Positions 44,781 to 55,506 of a stretch of 64,000 nucleotides of DNA are shown here, piece after piece. Both the position numbers and the translations under genes were made by a program. Every line of letters begins with the position of its first letter. Position 1 is the first letter of the stretch. Origin of the DNA: Aspidapion aeneum. Its lineage: Eukaryota; Arthropoda; Insecta; Coleoptera; Brentidae. Below the pieces are notes generated by a model. The model had not been told where the DNA came from. It made no database searches and saw only the letters and a list, made by a program, of their open reading frames with translations. The DNA is taken from positions 7,650,372 to 7,714,371 of the forward strand of contig OY755042.1 of assembly GCA_963576565.1 (NCBI GenBank), in the 5' to 3' direction.

Positions 44781-45331
44781 TTTCAAGTAACCCAAATCAA
44801 TACAATATACAGCAATTTGATCCTTGACTAATTCTCCAACTTTCCTATCTGATTGGCAACCCTACATAATTATCAGTGCTTTACAAATGTCAGTTAAAAG
44901 TGTAGAGACCAGAAATATTTTCTTTTAGTCAAGTTGGTCACGACATGTCATTTAGACAGTGCTAGCTTCCCTTGAATTGTGTTTATTTTGGTAGGTTGGA
45001 CATTTCTATCAAAATAATTTGAAATATAATATAAAAATTTTAAAAATTAAACTTGCAAAATAGCCAACTATAATGTAAAATATTGGTTTTCTAATAGATA
45101 TAAATTATTGGCCTTTTAGTAAGTACCTTAAAATTTAAAAAATTAGAATTTTTGCATATGTTTTCTTTATTTGTATTTCGCATAACTGTTTCTGCTTCTG
45201 TTGTTGGCTTGTGTTCTGTCTAATGTTACATTTTGTATTCGCTATTTTGTGACTAGATTGAACACTCGCCTGGAATGGGAGACTAATTGACATCGGTGAA
45301 ATTTTGGATCAGGAATTGGGTAAGTTTGTTA
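44781..45331. other. Unassigned DNA
   Basis: No gene recognised. GGGTAAGTTTG at 45318 resembles a splice donor, but no coding context supports an exon. Confidence 0.3.
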
Positions 45332-45335
45332 TTAA

Positions 45336-48156
45336 AGGAGGTGGCACTAAATACCGGGATGGGTCCTGATATTTTTTCCAAAAAAAATTGGGGTCATAGG
45401 ATTCGTTTTCGAGCTATACTTATTTAAATGCGCGCCACTGAAATATGGAAAAACATGACTTTTTTTAGTTTTTTTGTAATAAGTTATCGTCAAATAAATA
45501 TAAAAAACCGATATTAGTCTTATTTTATTAAAAAGAGTCCTTTTAAAAATTTTATCAATTTTTGACATGTAGTTTGCGTCACATACCTACAGAGTGGCTC
45601 AAAATAACTATTTAAAAAAATACAGGAAAAATACCTAAGATTTATTAAATATAAAGAGAGGAAACTGAAAATACATGGTCAAAATTAACTTCACTTGCTT
45701 TTATGTGAGTCGTTTTAACTATTATAAAGTGATGTTTGCATAATAGGTTATGTGATAAACTTACAGGGTATTTCAAATATTTTTTAATTCAACACATGAC
45801 ATGTTTACTAATTGTCTACAGAGTAGTGTGATGAACCGGTATACGTCAAATGAGGTGAATTTAAGATATGTCAGAGCTCGAACCGTCCTGATACTTACAC
45901 AAAAATATTGGGGGGGTCATCGGTTTCGTTTTCGAGCTATAGTTATTTTAAATGCGCGCCACTAGGATATGGAAAAATGTGACTTGTTGTAGTTTTTTCG
46001 GTATAACTTCTCGATAAATAGAAATAAATACCAATATAAATTTTATTTTGTTTAAAAAAAGACACAAGAATAGTTTGTTTACTGGGATGCGTCAGATGCG
46101 GTGCATTTGAGATATGTCAGACCCTAAGCCGTCGTAATATACTTATAGTAATTTAAATGCGTGAATATAGGAAATGTGACTTTCTGTAGGGGATGAAAAG
46201 GGGTTTACTATATACGCAAACTGAAATGAAAAGTTGAGTGTAAGTAGATCCCTTTCCGGGGGTTCTCCAAAAAATGTTTTGCATCAGAAAGGCAGCCTGT
46301 GAAAAAACTTAATTGACAAAACTTTAAATATCGAATTTTTAACTCTGGAAGGCGATAGAAGTTGTAGCAATGAACCATAAAAGTATACCTCGAAAACGAA
46401 ACCGATGACCCCCCCCCCCCCAATTTTTTTTTGAACAAGTTTTAGGATGGCTCAAGCTCTAACATATCTCAAATTCACCTCATCTGACGCATCCCGGTAA
46501 ACACTCTATTATGCTCGACAGTCAGTACACCTATCATCTGTTTAATTAAAAAAATGTTTGATATACCATGTAATTTTACTACATAACCATTATGTATCTA
46601 ACCATTAGTTTATAATAGTTACAAGGACATATTGAAGCAAATGAATTTGTTTTGACTATGCATTTTTAATTTCATCCCTTTAGGTATATTTAACAAATCC
46701 CATAGATTATTCCTGTATTTCTATTATTAATTTTTTGAACCACTTTGTAGATATGTCACGAGGGGGTTGTCGTGACTATTTGTGCACTTGTTGCGCACAA
46801 ATAAAGAGGATCGTGAGATAGTTTAAGGGTTTATTAATACTAAGTACAAAGATACTTACTCACTAATCACTACTGTCTGGCCCAGTTGTCTGATACAAAT
46901 ATTATTCAAGTGTAGGTCGGGTTCAGCCCTCGATCAGAATCTCTTTACTGCTTCTCTACTTAACTATTGAGAACTTAGTTACTTAGCGTACTCACTGAAC
47001 TGAACCCTGACTATCCGGTTTTGATTGGTTTTATAGAAGCATGTGATTACAAACATGTTTTAATCTTAAACATAAATCGTTTGCACCACATACTTCCTAG
47101 GTTGACGTCCTAATACTTTGACATCGGGTCAACCAACCAAGTTCCGGCTGGCATGCCCAAATTACATACATGACATATGCCCCTCTTCGAAGAAAACTGG
47201 ACCCACAGTTTTAAACAAAATAATTTAAAATCTGATTTAAGCAAAAAGAAAATAAACCCGGCGCCTCCACCATATGTCACGAGGGGGTTGTCGTGACTAT
47301 TTGTGTTTTTATAATAGAAATATGATATATGATAAAAAAAAAATTAAAATTGAGAACATACTTAAAAAGATTCTTTTTTTTTACTAAATAAAATTAATAT
47401 TGGTTTAATATCTAATATTTCTATTTGACGAGAACTTATGGAAGACAACTATAAAAATTCACATTTATTTTTTCTATATTCCAGTGGCGCGCATTTAAAT
47501 AATTATAACTCGAAAACGAAACCGATGACCCCACAATCTTTTTAGGACAAGTATCATCACGGTTTGGGCCCTAACATATCATAAATTCCCCGCATTTGAC
47601 GCATCCTGGTAAACACACTACTCCGTAGAGGATTAGTAAACATCTCATGCAGTGAATTAATTTTTTTTTGAAATACCCTGTAAGTTTATCAAAATTAAAA
47701 AAAAAATCACTTAAGAATAGTTAAAACGATTCATATGAAAACAAGTGAAGTTAATTTTGACCATGCATTTTCAGTTTCCTTTCTTTATATTTAATAAATC
47801 TCAGGTATTTTTCCTGTATTTTTTTAAATAATTATTTTGAGCCACTCTGTAGGTATGTGACGCAAACTATATGTCAAAAATTGATCAAATTCTTAAAAAG
47901 GACTCTTTTTGCAATAAAACAAAGCTAATATCGAGTTTTTATTTTTATTTGACGATAAGTTATAGCCAAAAAACTACAAAAAGGTTAATTTTTCCATATT
48001 TCAGTGGCGCACATTTAAATAAGTATAGCTCGAAAACGAGACCTATGACCCCCAAGTTTTTTTGAAAAAAATATCAGGAAGGTTTGGCCTTCAACATATC
48101 TCAAATTCAGCTCATCTGACGCATCCCGGTAAACAATGTATTTAGTGTCTCCACCT
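45336..48156. mobile_element. 2.8-kb foldback element, TTAA target duplication
   Basis: Outer ends AGGAGGTGGCACTAAATA and (reverse complement) AGGTGGAGACACTAAATA, with TTAA directly outside both (45332-45335 and 48157-48160). Each half contains repeated modules: ATGCGTCA(G/A)ATGAGGTG.., a CCCCCAATTTTTTTG run, TCGGTTTCGTTTTCGAGCTA and ATTTAAATGCGCGCCACT. They occur near 45345-45450, 45845-45970 and 46085-46160 in one orientation, and near 46390-46500, 47480-47610 and 48000-48135 in the other. A TTAA duplication fits piggyBac or Kolobok derivatives. No transposase seen. A deleted LTR retrotransposon is nested at 46754-47305. Confidence 0.8.
46754..47305 (-). mobile_element. Deleted LTR retrotransposon (422-bp LTR plus about 100 bp internal)
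   Basis: On the minus strand: a 31-bp tail of a 5' LTR (47305-47275, ending CTCGTGACA), then TATGGTGGAGGCGCCGGG (primer-site-like, beginning with TGG), about 80 bp, a purine run GAAGAGGGGCATA, and a complete LTR 47175-46754 starting TGTCATG and ending CTCGTGACA. The repeat TGTCACGAGGGGGTTGTCGT is thus seen at 46754 and 47275. No coding remains. The related primer site at 55493-55506 suggests both derive from one superfamily. Confidence 0.78.
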
Positions 48157-48180
48157 TTAAAATAATTTATTTACATGAGC

Positions 48181-48324
48181 ATGAAGTTAGCGAAACACCC
48201 AACGCAAATCGAATAGCGACTAGGTGGATAATTTGCCGTTAATTCGTCGTTAATTAATTGTGGAAAAATTAATTTTGTCGGTCTTTTCTTTTACCGTTTT
48301 TTGGGGTGCTTCGCTAACCTTCAT
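48181..48324. mobile_element. 144-bp MITE, ends ATGAAGTTAGCGAAACACCC
   Basis: Left end ATGAAGTTAGCGAAACACCC. The right end reverse complement reads ATGAAGGTTAGCGAAGCACC. A third copy of the end, ATGAATTTAGCGAAGCACCC, abuts at 48325-48344, suggesting a tandem or partial second copy. Confidence 0.75.
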
Positions 48325-48399
48325 ATGAATTTAGCGAAGCACCCTCGTCACAAATGGCTTTAGACATGACTTATCAAAATCGCAACATTTTATTTGCTG

Positions 48400-48620
48400 A
48401 ATTGCCCGGTTAACCGAATATCCACCAATGTCAATAACTACTGTTCTGAACTTGATTATCTTAACTTTTCTACCTTAGATAAGTTAAAGCATGCAGCGAA
48501 AAAAGTTATGTTAGCGTAATACACATACCATACATAATTTAAGTATTAGATATAAGTCAAATTGTAATCATACTACTGTAAAATGCATCTTGCGTGGAAT
48601 AAATAAATAAATAAACTAGC
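48400..48620 (+). pseudogene. LINE 3' end (ORF2 C-terminus and tail)
   Basis: Plus-strand translation near 48438-48515 gives NYCSELDYLNFSTLDKLKHA, AKKVMLA, a C-terminal motif common in Jockey-like ORF2. The 3' UTR ends GTGGAATAAATAAATAAATAAA at 48597-48615, a short AATA tail. Everything upstream is lost. Confidence 0.6.
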
Positions 48621-48621
48621 C

Positions 48622-48756
48622 CAGTGGCATATTTAGAAAAAAGCTTTTGGTGGATCAAGACAGATTTGGGGGGGCCCGAGACCACATGAGGTGTATTTTG
48701 TGTGTATTTATCTAAAAAAATCTTAGCTTCGGAGGGGGGGCTTATATACGCCACTG
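48622..48756. mobile_element. hAT-like MITE, CAGTGGCRTA ends
   Basis: CAGTGGCATATTTAG at the left and CTTATATACGCCACTG at the right. CAGTGGCGTA ends are common for insect hAT derivatives. Flanks AACTAGCC and AACTATTG share five of eight bases, a possible decayed duplication. 135 bp, no coding. Confidence 0.72.
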
Positions 48757-48769
48757 AACTATTGTATAC

Positions 48770-48879
48770 ATACAGGGTGGCAACATTAAATAAAACACTG
48801 CCTCTAGCGGGTTAATATTTGTTTTTTTGGAAGAAAAGGAAAACATGCAGTATTCCATTTAAAGTCACCACCCTGTATA
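48770..48879. mobile_element. 110-bp MITE, ATACAGGGTGG ends
   Basis: ATACAGGGTGGC at the left and CCACCCTGTAT at the right, with imperfect complementarity continuing inward so the element could fold into one hairpin. It starts 14 bp after the previous MITE. Confidence 0.72.
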
Positions 48880-49290
48880 TTTTTTTGCAAATTGCAAAAT
48901 ACCTTGCCTTGTGTGTGAGTCAATCTAAGACTGTGTAACATTTTAATTTTGCCACTAAAATATCTTATTTTTATCGATAATTGAACATGAAAATACTTAA
49001 GATATGAGAGCGTAAGCTCCACATAATATTGCGTAACGTAAATAAAACAAATTTTAAAAAATGTTACCTTTATTGATTTAAAATTTAATTGTTACAACCT
49101 GGCTACATTAATTATTAATTTCTTCACTTCAACATCTTCTAGTACACTCTTTTCTGTTTGACTTTAGTTTTTGTTCTCCATAAAATAATTTTTTCTTTAG
49201 TTATTTGTCCCCTTCTTTACCTAAAAGCAAATAATAATCTATTTATACTTAAATTACCTAGAAATAATTCTAAAGGATGTGAAATAAGAT
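48880..49290. other. Unassigned AT-rich DNA
   Basis: No coding motif. Short open frames only. Confidence 0.3.
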
Positions 49291-49292
49291 TA

Positions 49293-49829
49293 GGGACATT
49301 TTGGGTCGCATATTTTACACTTTGTTACCGTTATTGTTATTACTGAGTCTGCGCATTAGCATCTTGTCGCTCCTTTTTTGTTATGTACGGTAACGGTGCC
49401 CGGTACTTACGGTGGACGACCTTTAATGTTATTGCGCCGTTATTGCTATATTTCTAACCAACCATTTTTTTTTGCTATGGTGTGACTGTCAGCGTCCGTG
49501 TTTTTTGATCTCTGGTTGGTCTGATTCTTATTAAATCATGATTCACTGGTTCATTTCTATTTAATACTGCCCTAATGTTGTCATCCATTTTTTAATGAAA
49601 ATCACAGAACACCAAATTAAAAATTTAGGAATTCCTAAAAAAACATAAACAAACTAGTGAGGTTATGTAAAACTACTAACTTGACACAGAAACACCTGAT
49701 TTCTGTTATGTTATTTTTATGTGATCCAAAATCTCTTTTTTTTTGCCCTGAATGTTACCGTTAATCTTAGGAAAAATAACGGTAACAGCTGTCAAATTTT
49801 CTGTTATTTTAACTGACCCAAAATGTCCC
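49293..49829. mobile_element. Tc1/mariner-type non-autonomous element
   Basis: Ends GGGACATTTTGGGTC and GACCCAAAATGTCCC are perfect inverted repeats of 15 bp, with TA outside both (49291-49292, 49830-49831). A second inverted block TGTTACCGTTATT lies inside each end. 537 bp, no transposase seen. The TA duplication is the basis for the superfamily call. Confidence 0.8.
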
Positions 49830-50053
49830 TATTAATTCTTAGTTCAGTTTTAATTTAATTTACCTCACACGAGCATGGATATACTATCATTTTAAATCTA
49901 AAAATATTGGTTGGGCAGAATAACAAAAGTTTTGATTTTGACGATTCATAAACTTATGAAAACATTTCAAATTTTTTTTTCCGGCGACGTAATATATGCG
50001 GCGTCGCAACGCTTTAAAATATGACGTGACATTGATCCAGATTTTTTGAACTA

Positions 50054-50311
50054 ATTGCAATAAAGCCAGGCACAAATTGTGCCAGGCAATATATTGACAG
50101 TTTCGCATTAAAAACAGTTGACCTTTCAAAATTGACATACCAAAGTCGAATTTAGAAATCCTGTCGTTTATTTTCCATTAATAGTGGCGTCACTATTAAT
50201 TCCGGCTCTTATAATACACAATGGCCTAATTTTGAAAGAAGACAGCTGTTCTTATAATGCGAAACTGTCAATATAGTGCCCGGCACAATTTGAGCCGGGC
50301 TTTATGGCAAT
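50054..50311. mobile_element. Foldback MITE of about 258 bp
   Basis: Left arm ATTGCAATAAAGCCAGGCAC, AAATTGTGCCAGGC, ATTGACAGTTTCGCATTA; the right arm is the reverse complement (TAATGCGAAACTGTCAATAT.. to ..GGCTTTATGGCAAT). Arms of about 70-85 bp, and the outer part also contains the local palindrome GCCAGGCACAAATTGTGCC. Exact ends are uncertain by a few bases. Confidence 0.78.
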
Positions 50312-50639
50312 AGGTCCCTACTAAATAACTACACTAGCTAGGATATTTCTAATTTCATTTTTAGGCAGCCAATGAGTGCCCTTTCTAACACACCTTAGAA
50401 GCGTGACTAAGTTCCTTTAAATAAAAATTGTTAAATTTAGTTTTTATCAAAATTTGTATTTTTCCTTAGTTTTGTTTTATTTGGTGCTGTTACGTGGTTT
50501 TAAGGGGTTCAGATGCAATTTAAGGTTTCTTTTGAGCTTTTCTCTAAGAATGTATTATAACTTAGATTTTTTATTCGCACAAAATGATGCAAAACATTTT
50601 TGAATTTGTCATGTCATGTCAGTTTTTATTTCTCATACT

Positions 50640-51637
50640 CATAGACTCATACTCAAATTTAAGAGAAATTCAAGCAGGCGTGCCCCAGGGTAGCGTACTA
50701 GGCCCTTATCTATACTTATTATTCACTTGTGATATCCCAAAGCCAGAAAATTGTCACTTAGCAACATTTGCCGATGATACTGGTTTATTGACGGTAGAAA
50801 AATCTATTGAAAAATGCATAGAAAAACTTCAGGATGCAGTCACCCAAGTTCACAGTTGGACCACAAAGTGGCGAATAAAATTAAATGAAACCAAATCAAT
50901 TCATGTTGATTTTACAAACAAAAATATAAATCACATACAAATAACAATTAACAACAGTCCAGTACCATATTCGAATCAGGCAAAATATCTAGGTATGACA
51001 GTTGATGCCAAATTGCGCTGAAAAGCACATGTTAAGAAAAAAAAAGAAGAACTTGAGATAAGGTATAGAAAAATGAACTGGCTAATTGGAAGGAAGTCCA
51101 ATTTAACAATTCACAAGTTACTGCTTTATAGACAAATACTGAAACCAGTATGGACATATGGTATTCAACTATGGGGTTGTGCTAAAGAGAGTAACATTCT
51201 AGTTGTACAGAGATTTCAAAATAAAGTATTAAGAAACATTGTGAATGCACCTTGGTACGTTCGAAATAGTGACCTTCATCGAGATCTAAAAATCGAAACT
51301 GTAGCAGAGACTATAAAAAAGTACGCAAAAAGCCATGAAGATAGACTCCATCGGCATGTGAATGTGGAAGCAATTCAGCTTCTAGACAATACTATGCTAG
51401 TTCGAAGACTAAAAAGAGTGAAGCCGTTTGAGCTAGTAAACAACAAAAAAAAATAATGCTATAAACACAACACAATTGTGAGTTACAGACTAAACAAAGC
51501 GGGGAGAACTGTTGAGTGAACCCTAAGTTTAAATCTAACTTTTCTAGTAAATTAAGTTAAAACAAAATTGCTAATTAGTCTTACTGACTAGATTGTAATA
51601 CAATAAACACAGTGTGTTTGACATATAAAAAAAAAAT
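50640..51637 (+). pseudogene. Jockey-type LINE, 3' half of ORF2
   Basis: Begins at SNLREIQAGVPQGSVLGPYL, then HLATFADDTGLLTVEKS, KLNETKSIHVDFTNK, KYLGMTVDAKLR, a TGA (51019-51021), then LLLYRQILKPVWTYGIQLWG, NKVLRNIVNAPWYVRN and RRLKRVKPFELV to a stop at 51456. A 3' UTR of about 170 bp ends in a poly(A) run (51627-51637). The Jockey C-terminus (KPVWTYGIQLWG, IVNAPWYVRNxDLHRDL) is very characteristic. Missing are ORF1, endonuclease and the RT N-terminus. Only one in-frame stop, so fairly young. Confidence 0.9.
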
Positions 51638-52167
51638 AGTTTTTATTTATCATTTGGTTTTAGAAGTGAAACTCTCGCAGCGCTGTATTACTTGTGTCAC
51701 TTCTAGATAACTTTTGAAAAAGTAACTCCGAATTTTTTAACTTCTTTAGTTCCGCAACTAAAAGCGTGTGTGTATCAGCGGCCATCTTACTTCGTGTATT
51801 ATCTGTGTGACTAGTTTGCTAATTTGAACTATTCCGTTTATTTAATGACAGAGTTGGCAATGGTAGACACTCAATTTGGAACTTCGTCTATTATAGTATG
51901 AATATAAGAATAAATAACCTCTCATTTGAAAGGTTCTTTTTATTGTACCAGCAACTTTTTGGAAGAGTTCATCTGACAGAGGTCGGATATATAATTCTTT
52001 GGTGATCTAGTTGTATGAGTTTTATTTACGTCATAAAGCTGGTTCAGCAAAGCACAATGTATTCGACTTTTCATCATAAAGGTTTACTGAGAAGAAATTT
52101 GACGATATGGTGTTTCTGGCATATAATTAAGGTAAGTTTAATTAATCGAACTTCACTGTATATTTAA
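51638..52167. other. Unassigned DNA
   Basis: Contains TAGAAGTGA (51659) and TCACTTCTA (51695), a weak inverted repeat. No gene recognised. Confidence 0.3.
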
Positions 52168-52776
52168 ACAAGGCCAACAAAAAAATAGAGGCCACGACCC
52201 TGAAAAAATCAGCTGTTCTCGGGGGGCTGACTTTTACATTGGGTCTTATGGGAGGTCAGACGTTTTTTTATGATATTTTCAAAATGGCACTACATATTTT
52301 CGCGAAATTTCAGTAAAATATTCTCAGACACCATCCCGATATTCCACCAAACTTTTGTAAGGATGCAAGATGATTAAAAGGTTAAAATCTTCCAGATTTA
52401 GCATTCCTTATTTTGAATTTAAATTACCCGCCATGTACCGCATGCCAACTGTTATATTTGAGATGTATTTGACTTTGTCCTCTGTGTTTGTCACATTCGC
52501 TTCTGCTTTAAATTTAATTTTTGTGTCAGCTAATAAAGCGGCTCTGAAAAGTTAAGGATTACCATAAATTTAAAGAAAATTGTTCTGCAAGAATATTGTA
52601 AAAACCGGCTTTATTTAAAAAAAAAATCAAATATTCATGAACCGTCATTCCAACTACACTATTCTAAAGACAATCAGCTGTGTCGTGCCGTGACCATCAA
52701 AAAAAATCAGCCCCCTATGTGACGTCAACAAAGTGGAGGATCGTGGTCCGTCCATTTTGAAAGCCCTGAGTTAAAT
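52168..52776 (+). repeat. Dispersed TTAA-flanked repeat, copy 2
   Basis: Homologous along nearly its whole length to 35878-36706. The left end ACAAGGCCAACA follows TTTAA and the right end GCCCTGAG precedes TTAA. It lacks the 200-bp segment seen in copy 1 and has an extra AAAAAATAGAGGCCACGACC stretch near the left end. Copies lie 16 kb apart in the same orientation. Confidence 0.75.
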
Positions 52777-52887
52777 ATATAATTTTATAAATAAGCCGAC
52801 ATTTTAGTTCTCACAGTGAAAAACTCCAATCCAAACTTCAAACTTCGATTTAAATATGTTAGACTAATGTATTAGCTAAATAAGAAT

Positions 52888-52960
52888 GGTTTTTGAAGGA
52901 ACTGCTGGTGTGATATGTAGATTTTAAATCGTATCACAGCCAGTAGTTACCTACAAAAAT
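52888..52960 (+). ncRNA. mir-2944: pre-miRNA hairpin, miR-2944-like (first)
   Basis: 5' arm GAAGGAACTGCTGGTGTGAT (from 52895), 3' arm TATCACAGCCAGTAGTTACC (from 52932), loop of about 15 nt. About 18 base pairs form, with single-base bulges in the 3' arm and one mismatch, a normal Drosha/Dicer geometry. The 3' arm begins TATCACAG, the miR-2/miR-13 (K-box) seed, and both arms match my recollection of insect miR-2944 (5p GAAGGAACUUCUGCUGUGAU, 3p UAUCACAG..AGUAGUUACCU). miR-2944 belongs to the fast-evolving miR-309 cluster expressed at the maternal-zygotic transition. A paralogous hairpin lies at 56092. Strand is set by the seed. Confidence 0.85.
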
Positions 52961-52998
52961 GTTCTATGATCAGCGCAGCAATGTGTAGTGTAGGATAT
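52961..52998. other. Original spacer between the miRNA hairpins (left part)
   Basis: About 38 bp between the first hairpin and the inserted LTR element. The remaining spacer is 56021-56091. Before the insertion the hairpins were about 110 bp apart, typical of clustered miRNAs. Confidence 0.6.
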
Positions 52999-54269
52999 TG
53001 TCGCGAATAAGGGGGGCCAATTGGTTTCAGGTATTGGCAGGTCGTTTATTACCTGCCACTACTTTACAAATGAGCGGCTAGTTCACAACTTGCATTCCGT
53101 TTGCTATTGATCGAAATAGTCAGCTGACTTTTTGATGTTGAACGTTGCCGTTTAAGATTATTATTATATTATATTAAGAGATGGTGCCACCAGTCAAGCA
53201 TTTAACAAACATTATGTTTACAGCTTTCGGCGTAAAATACGAATATATACTAGTTGAAAGTGATTAAAAAAGTGTTGTGGTTTGTGCAGTACATACCTAT
53301 TGAATTTAACTAAATCTATGCATATGCCGATGACTTTTTTTTTTATTGTTTTTTAAAAACATATTATATTCTTTTACAGTTCATGTCTATGCTTTTTGTT
53401 ATGGTAAACAACTGATCTGTCAAAAAGTTATCTCAAAAATTATGATATATAGTTTAAATTAGCTTCCCTATCCTGTTTTCCTGACGAAATCGGTGTTAAC
53501 CTAACCCTGATAAATTATTCGACAACGTATCCTAACCTGTCCAGACACGCCCCGGTTAGGATACGTTTCCCATCAATTGACCACGGTTAGGTTTTGGTTC
53601 AGTTTGGTTTAACACCGATTTCAACCTCCCAAAACGAGGACAGGAGAGTTTTAATTTTAAAAATCCCGCCTGACTATGTCAACCAATAGCAAATGGAATG
53701 CAAGTTGTGAACTAGCCACTCGTCTTTACAACCCCAAGTCTTATTCGTTATTTATTGATTAATTGATACCGTTCCGGTCGAATCGGTCTAACGGAGTTAT
53801 ATCGATTCGAGCTGTATGGGACTAAAAGTTGTATTTCAGAATCAAATTAAGTAACTCGCTTTATAAATGCTTGGTTCGTTGGCTCTAAGGGACAAACACC
53901 TAAACTTACCTGAATCTCCAAGATTCGTTACCAACTGGCACCAAAACCACGGTACGCCCAAAAAGTGTCACCCGTCCGTATAGCGGTTAAGTTTACGCGA
54001 GTACCCGATCTGATCTTTGTTATAGGAAAACGCCCGTACTTTGGTCTCGCGAGTCTTTGTCAAAAAGCCCTGGGTAACCTACATCGATTCTGAAACTTTT
54101 ATTGCTGAATTGCATTTATTTCTATGGACGTCAATGGATTTATAGGTTTTCCCAATATTTAATATCATGCTGCCAATAAATATTAAGAATACTTGCAAAT
54201 ATTGAATTGCCTTTAAGCCCTTATGCCTTTTAAGGTTTATATTTTAGGGCTGGGTGCACCTTCGTGACA
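52999..54269 (-). repeat. 3' LTR of the 3.0-kb element, with nested MITE
   Basis: TGTCGCGAATAAGG at 52999 and CCTTCGTGACA ending at 54269. Without the 654-bp MITE and its duplicated 8 bp it is about 610 bp. Homology with 55507-56020 is clear from about 53872 onward. Confidence 0.78.
53070..53723. mobile_element. MITE with 40-bp TIRs and 8-bp duplication, nested in LTR
   Basis: Ends ATGAGCGGCTAGTTCACAAC and (reverse complement) ACGAGTGGCTAGTTCACAAC continue as TTGCATTCCRTTTGCTATTG, about 40 bp with three mismatches. CTTTACAA is duplicated at 53062-53069 and 53724-53731. The interior holds a second inverted pair: ACGAAATCGGTGTTAACCTAAC / GGTTTAACACCGATTTC, and CGTATCCTAACC / GGTTAGGATACG. hAT-like by duplication length; no transposase. 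Confidence 0.88.
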
Positions 54270-55506
54270 TTCCCCCCTTTACTTAAAAATCGCCCTCGAT
54301 TTTGATTCCACCGTTGGTTGTGGGTGTTCTCTCTTCAACCAATAATATTTAAATATTAAAAAAATATGGTTACCTTAGTCTAGTCTTGAAAATTTTCAAC
54401 TATTATTACCTTATTTTTTACATGTAATTTTTTACTTTCCTAATTAAGTTTTTACCGCTCCCTCATGTTGTCATTTACACGTTACCTTAGGTAGATGTTC
54501 TATATCTTAAGATATTGCACATACTTCCCCTCGCGTAAATTGAATGACCTGCTTCTTGTTAGATATTTGTGGACCTCTATTATTTGCCTCTCATTCTGTC
54601 CTGTACATTTTTTCATAACTTTTTCCCTATCACTCAGAGTGGTTGAGTGCTAGGAACTATTTCAATCGACCCTCTCGCTGGTCTGACCCGTACTAATCTT
54701 CTATAACTTCTTTTTTATCACTCAGAATCATTGAGTAATAATATTTAAAGTTTTTTATTGTCTTAGTTCAGATTTCTTGCTCTGTCGCAGCTTCTATGTC
54801 GCCTCTATCCGTGTCTTCATTGCCCTATTAGTTAAGGTCACTATATAACGAAGTTCCTTCTAACTTCGTTATACAGTGACCTTACTATTAGTAAGCTTCT
54901 CGCATTCGCCAAAAATTGGTTCGTGCCTCTCTGCCCTCATTGTAATTTTTGTTCGACTCTCCAGGGTTCAGCCTAACCCCTTGTATTTGTTTCGGTAGTT
55001 GGCTGTCGACTTGGTATTATTGGAGATTTGCTTTATACTCCTGGTCACCTTAGTATATCTATGGTATTATTTGTCCCTTCCATACCAAGGTTTACTTAGT
55101 TCGGCCGTGGGATGCAAGGGCTAGGACTCCCCTCTGGGTTTTCCTGCCATTTTTTCTGGCCTGCTTATGTTCTTGTGGGTTCTTCTTTGTTTAATCATAC
55201 TGTCTTCCAAGACTTGGCTCTGTTCTTGCTACACGTCTTTTATGTTTTATTTTCTCTAGTTTGTTTTCGCTGTGACAACTTCTTCCATCTTTTTTGATTT
55301 TATTTGAAATATTGTTGCTAGCTATTTTTGTGTTGCTAGTTTTCCCCCCTATATTCATTCTTATCCTTATGATGTCTATCTTTTGAGTCTAATGCTGTTG
55401 TCTCAAACTATTTCTCACAGTACTAATAATAATCTTCCACATTTGGTTACAACTAACTAAATAGCATTTACAACGACAATTTTTTAAAATCGGGTTGCCT
55501 CCACCA
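54270..55506 (-). other. Internal region of the 3.0-kb LTR element
   Basis: Purine run at the 3' end and primer site at the 5' end, 1.24 kb between. The plus strand is pyrimidine-rich. A local hairpin at 54834-54888 (AAGGTCACTATATAACGAAG / CTTCGTTATACAGTGACC) is well matched over 18 bp. No coding recognised. Confidence 0.6.

Noticed and set aside
51590..51620. TGACTAGATTG as a miR-279/286-type seed near the miRNA pair
   Set aside because: It lies in the 3' UTR of a LINE and has no adequate complementary arm.
52370..52555. 61-codon frame in the TTAA repeat as a conserved gene
   Set aside because: The homologous segment at 36058-36245 carries a stop and frame differences, so conservation reflects the repeat and not a protein.
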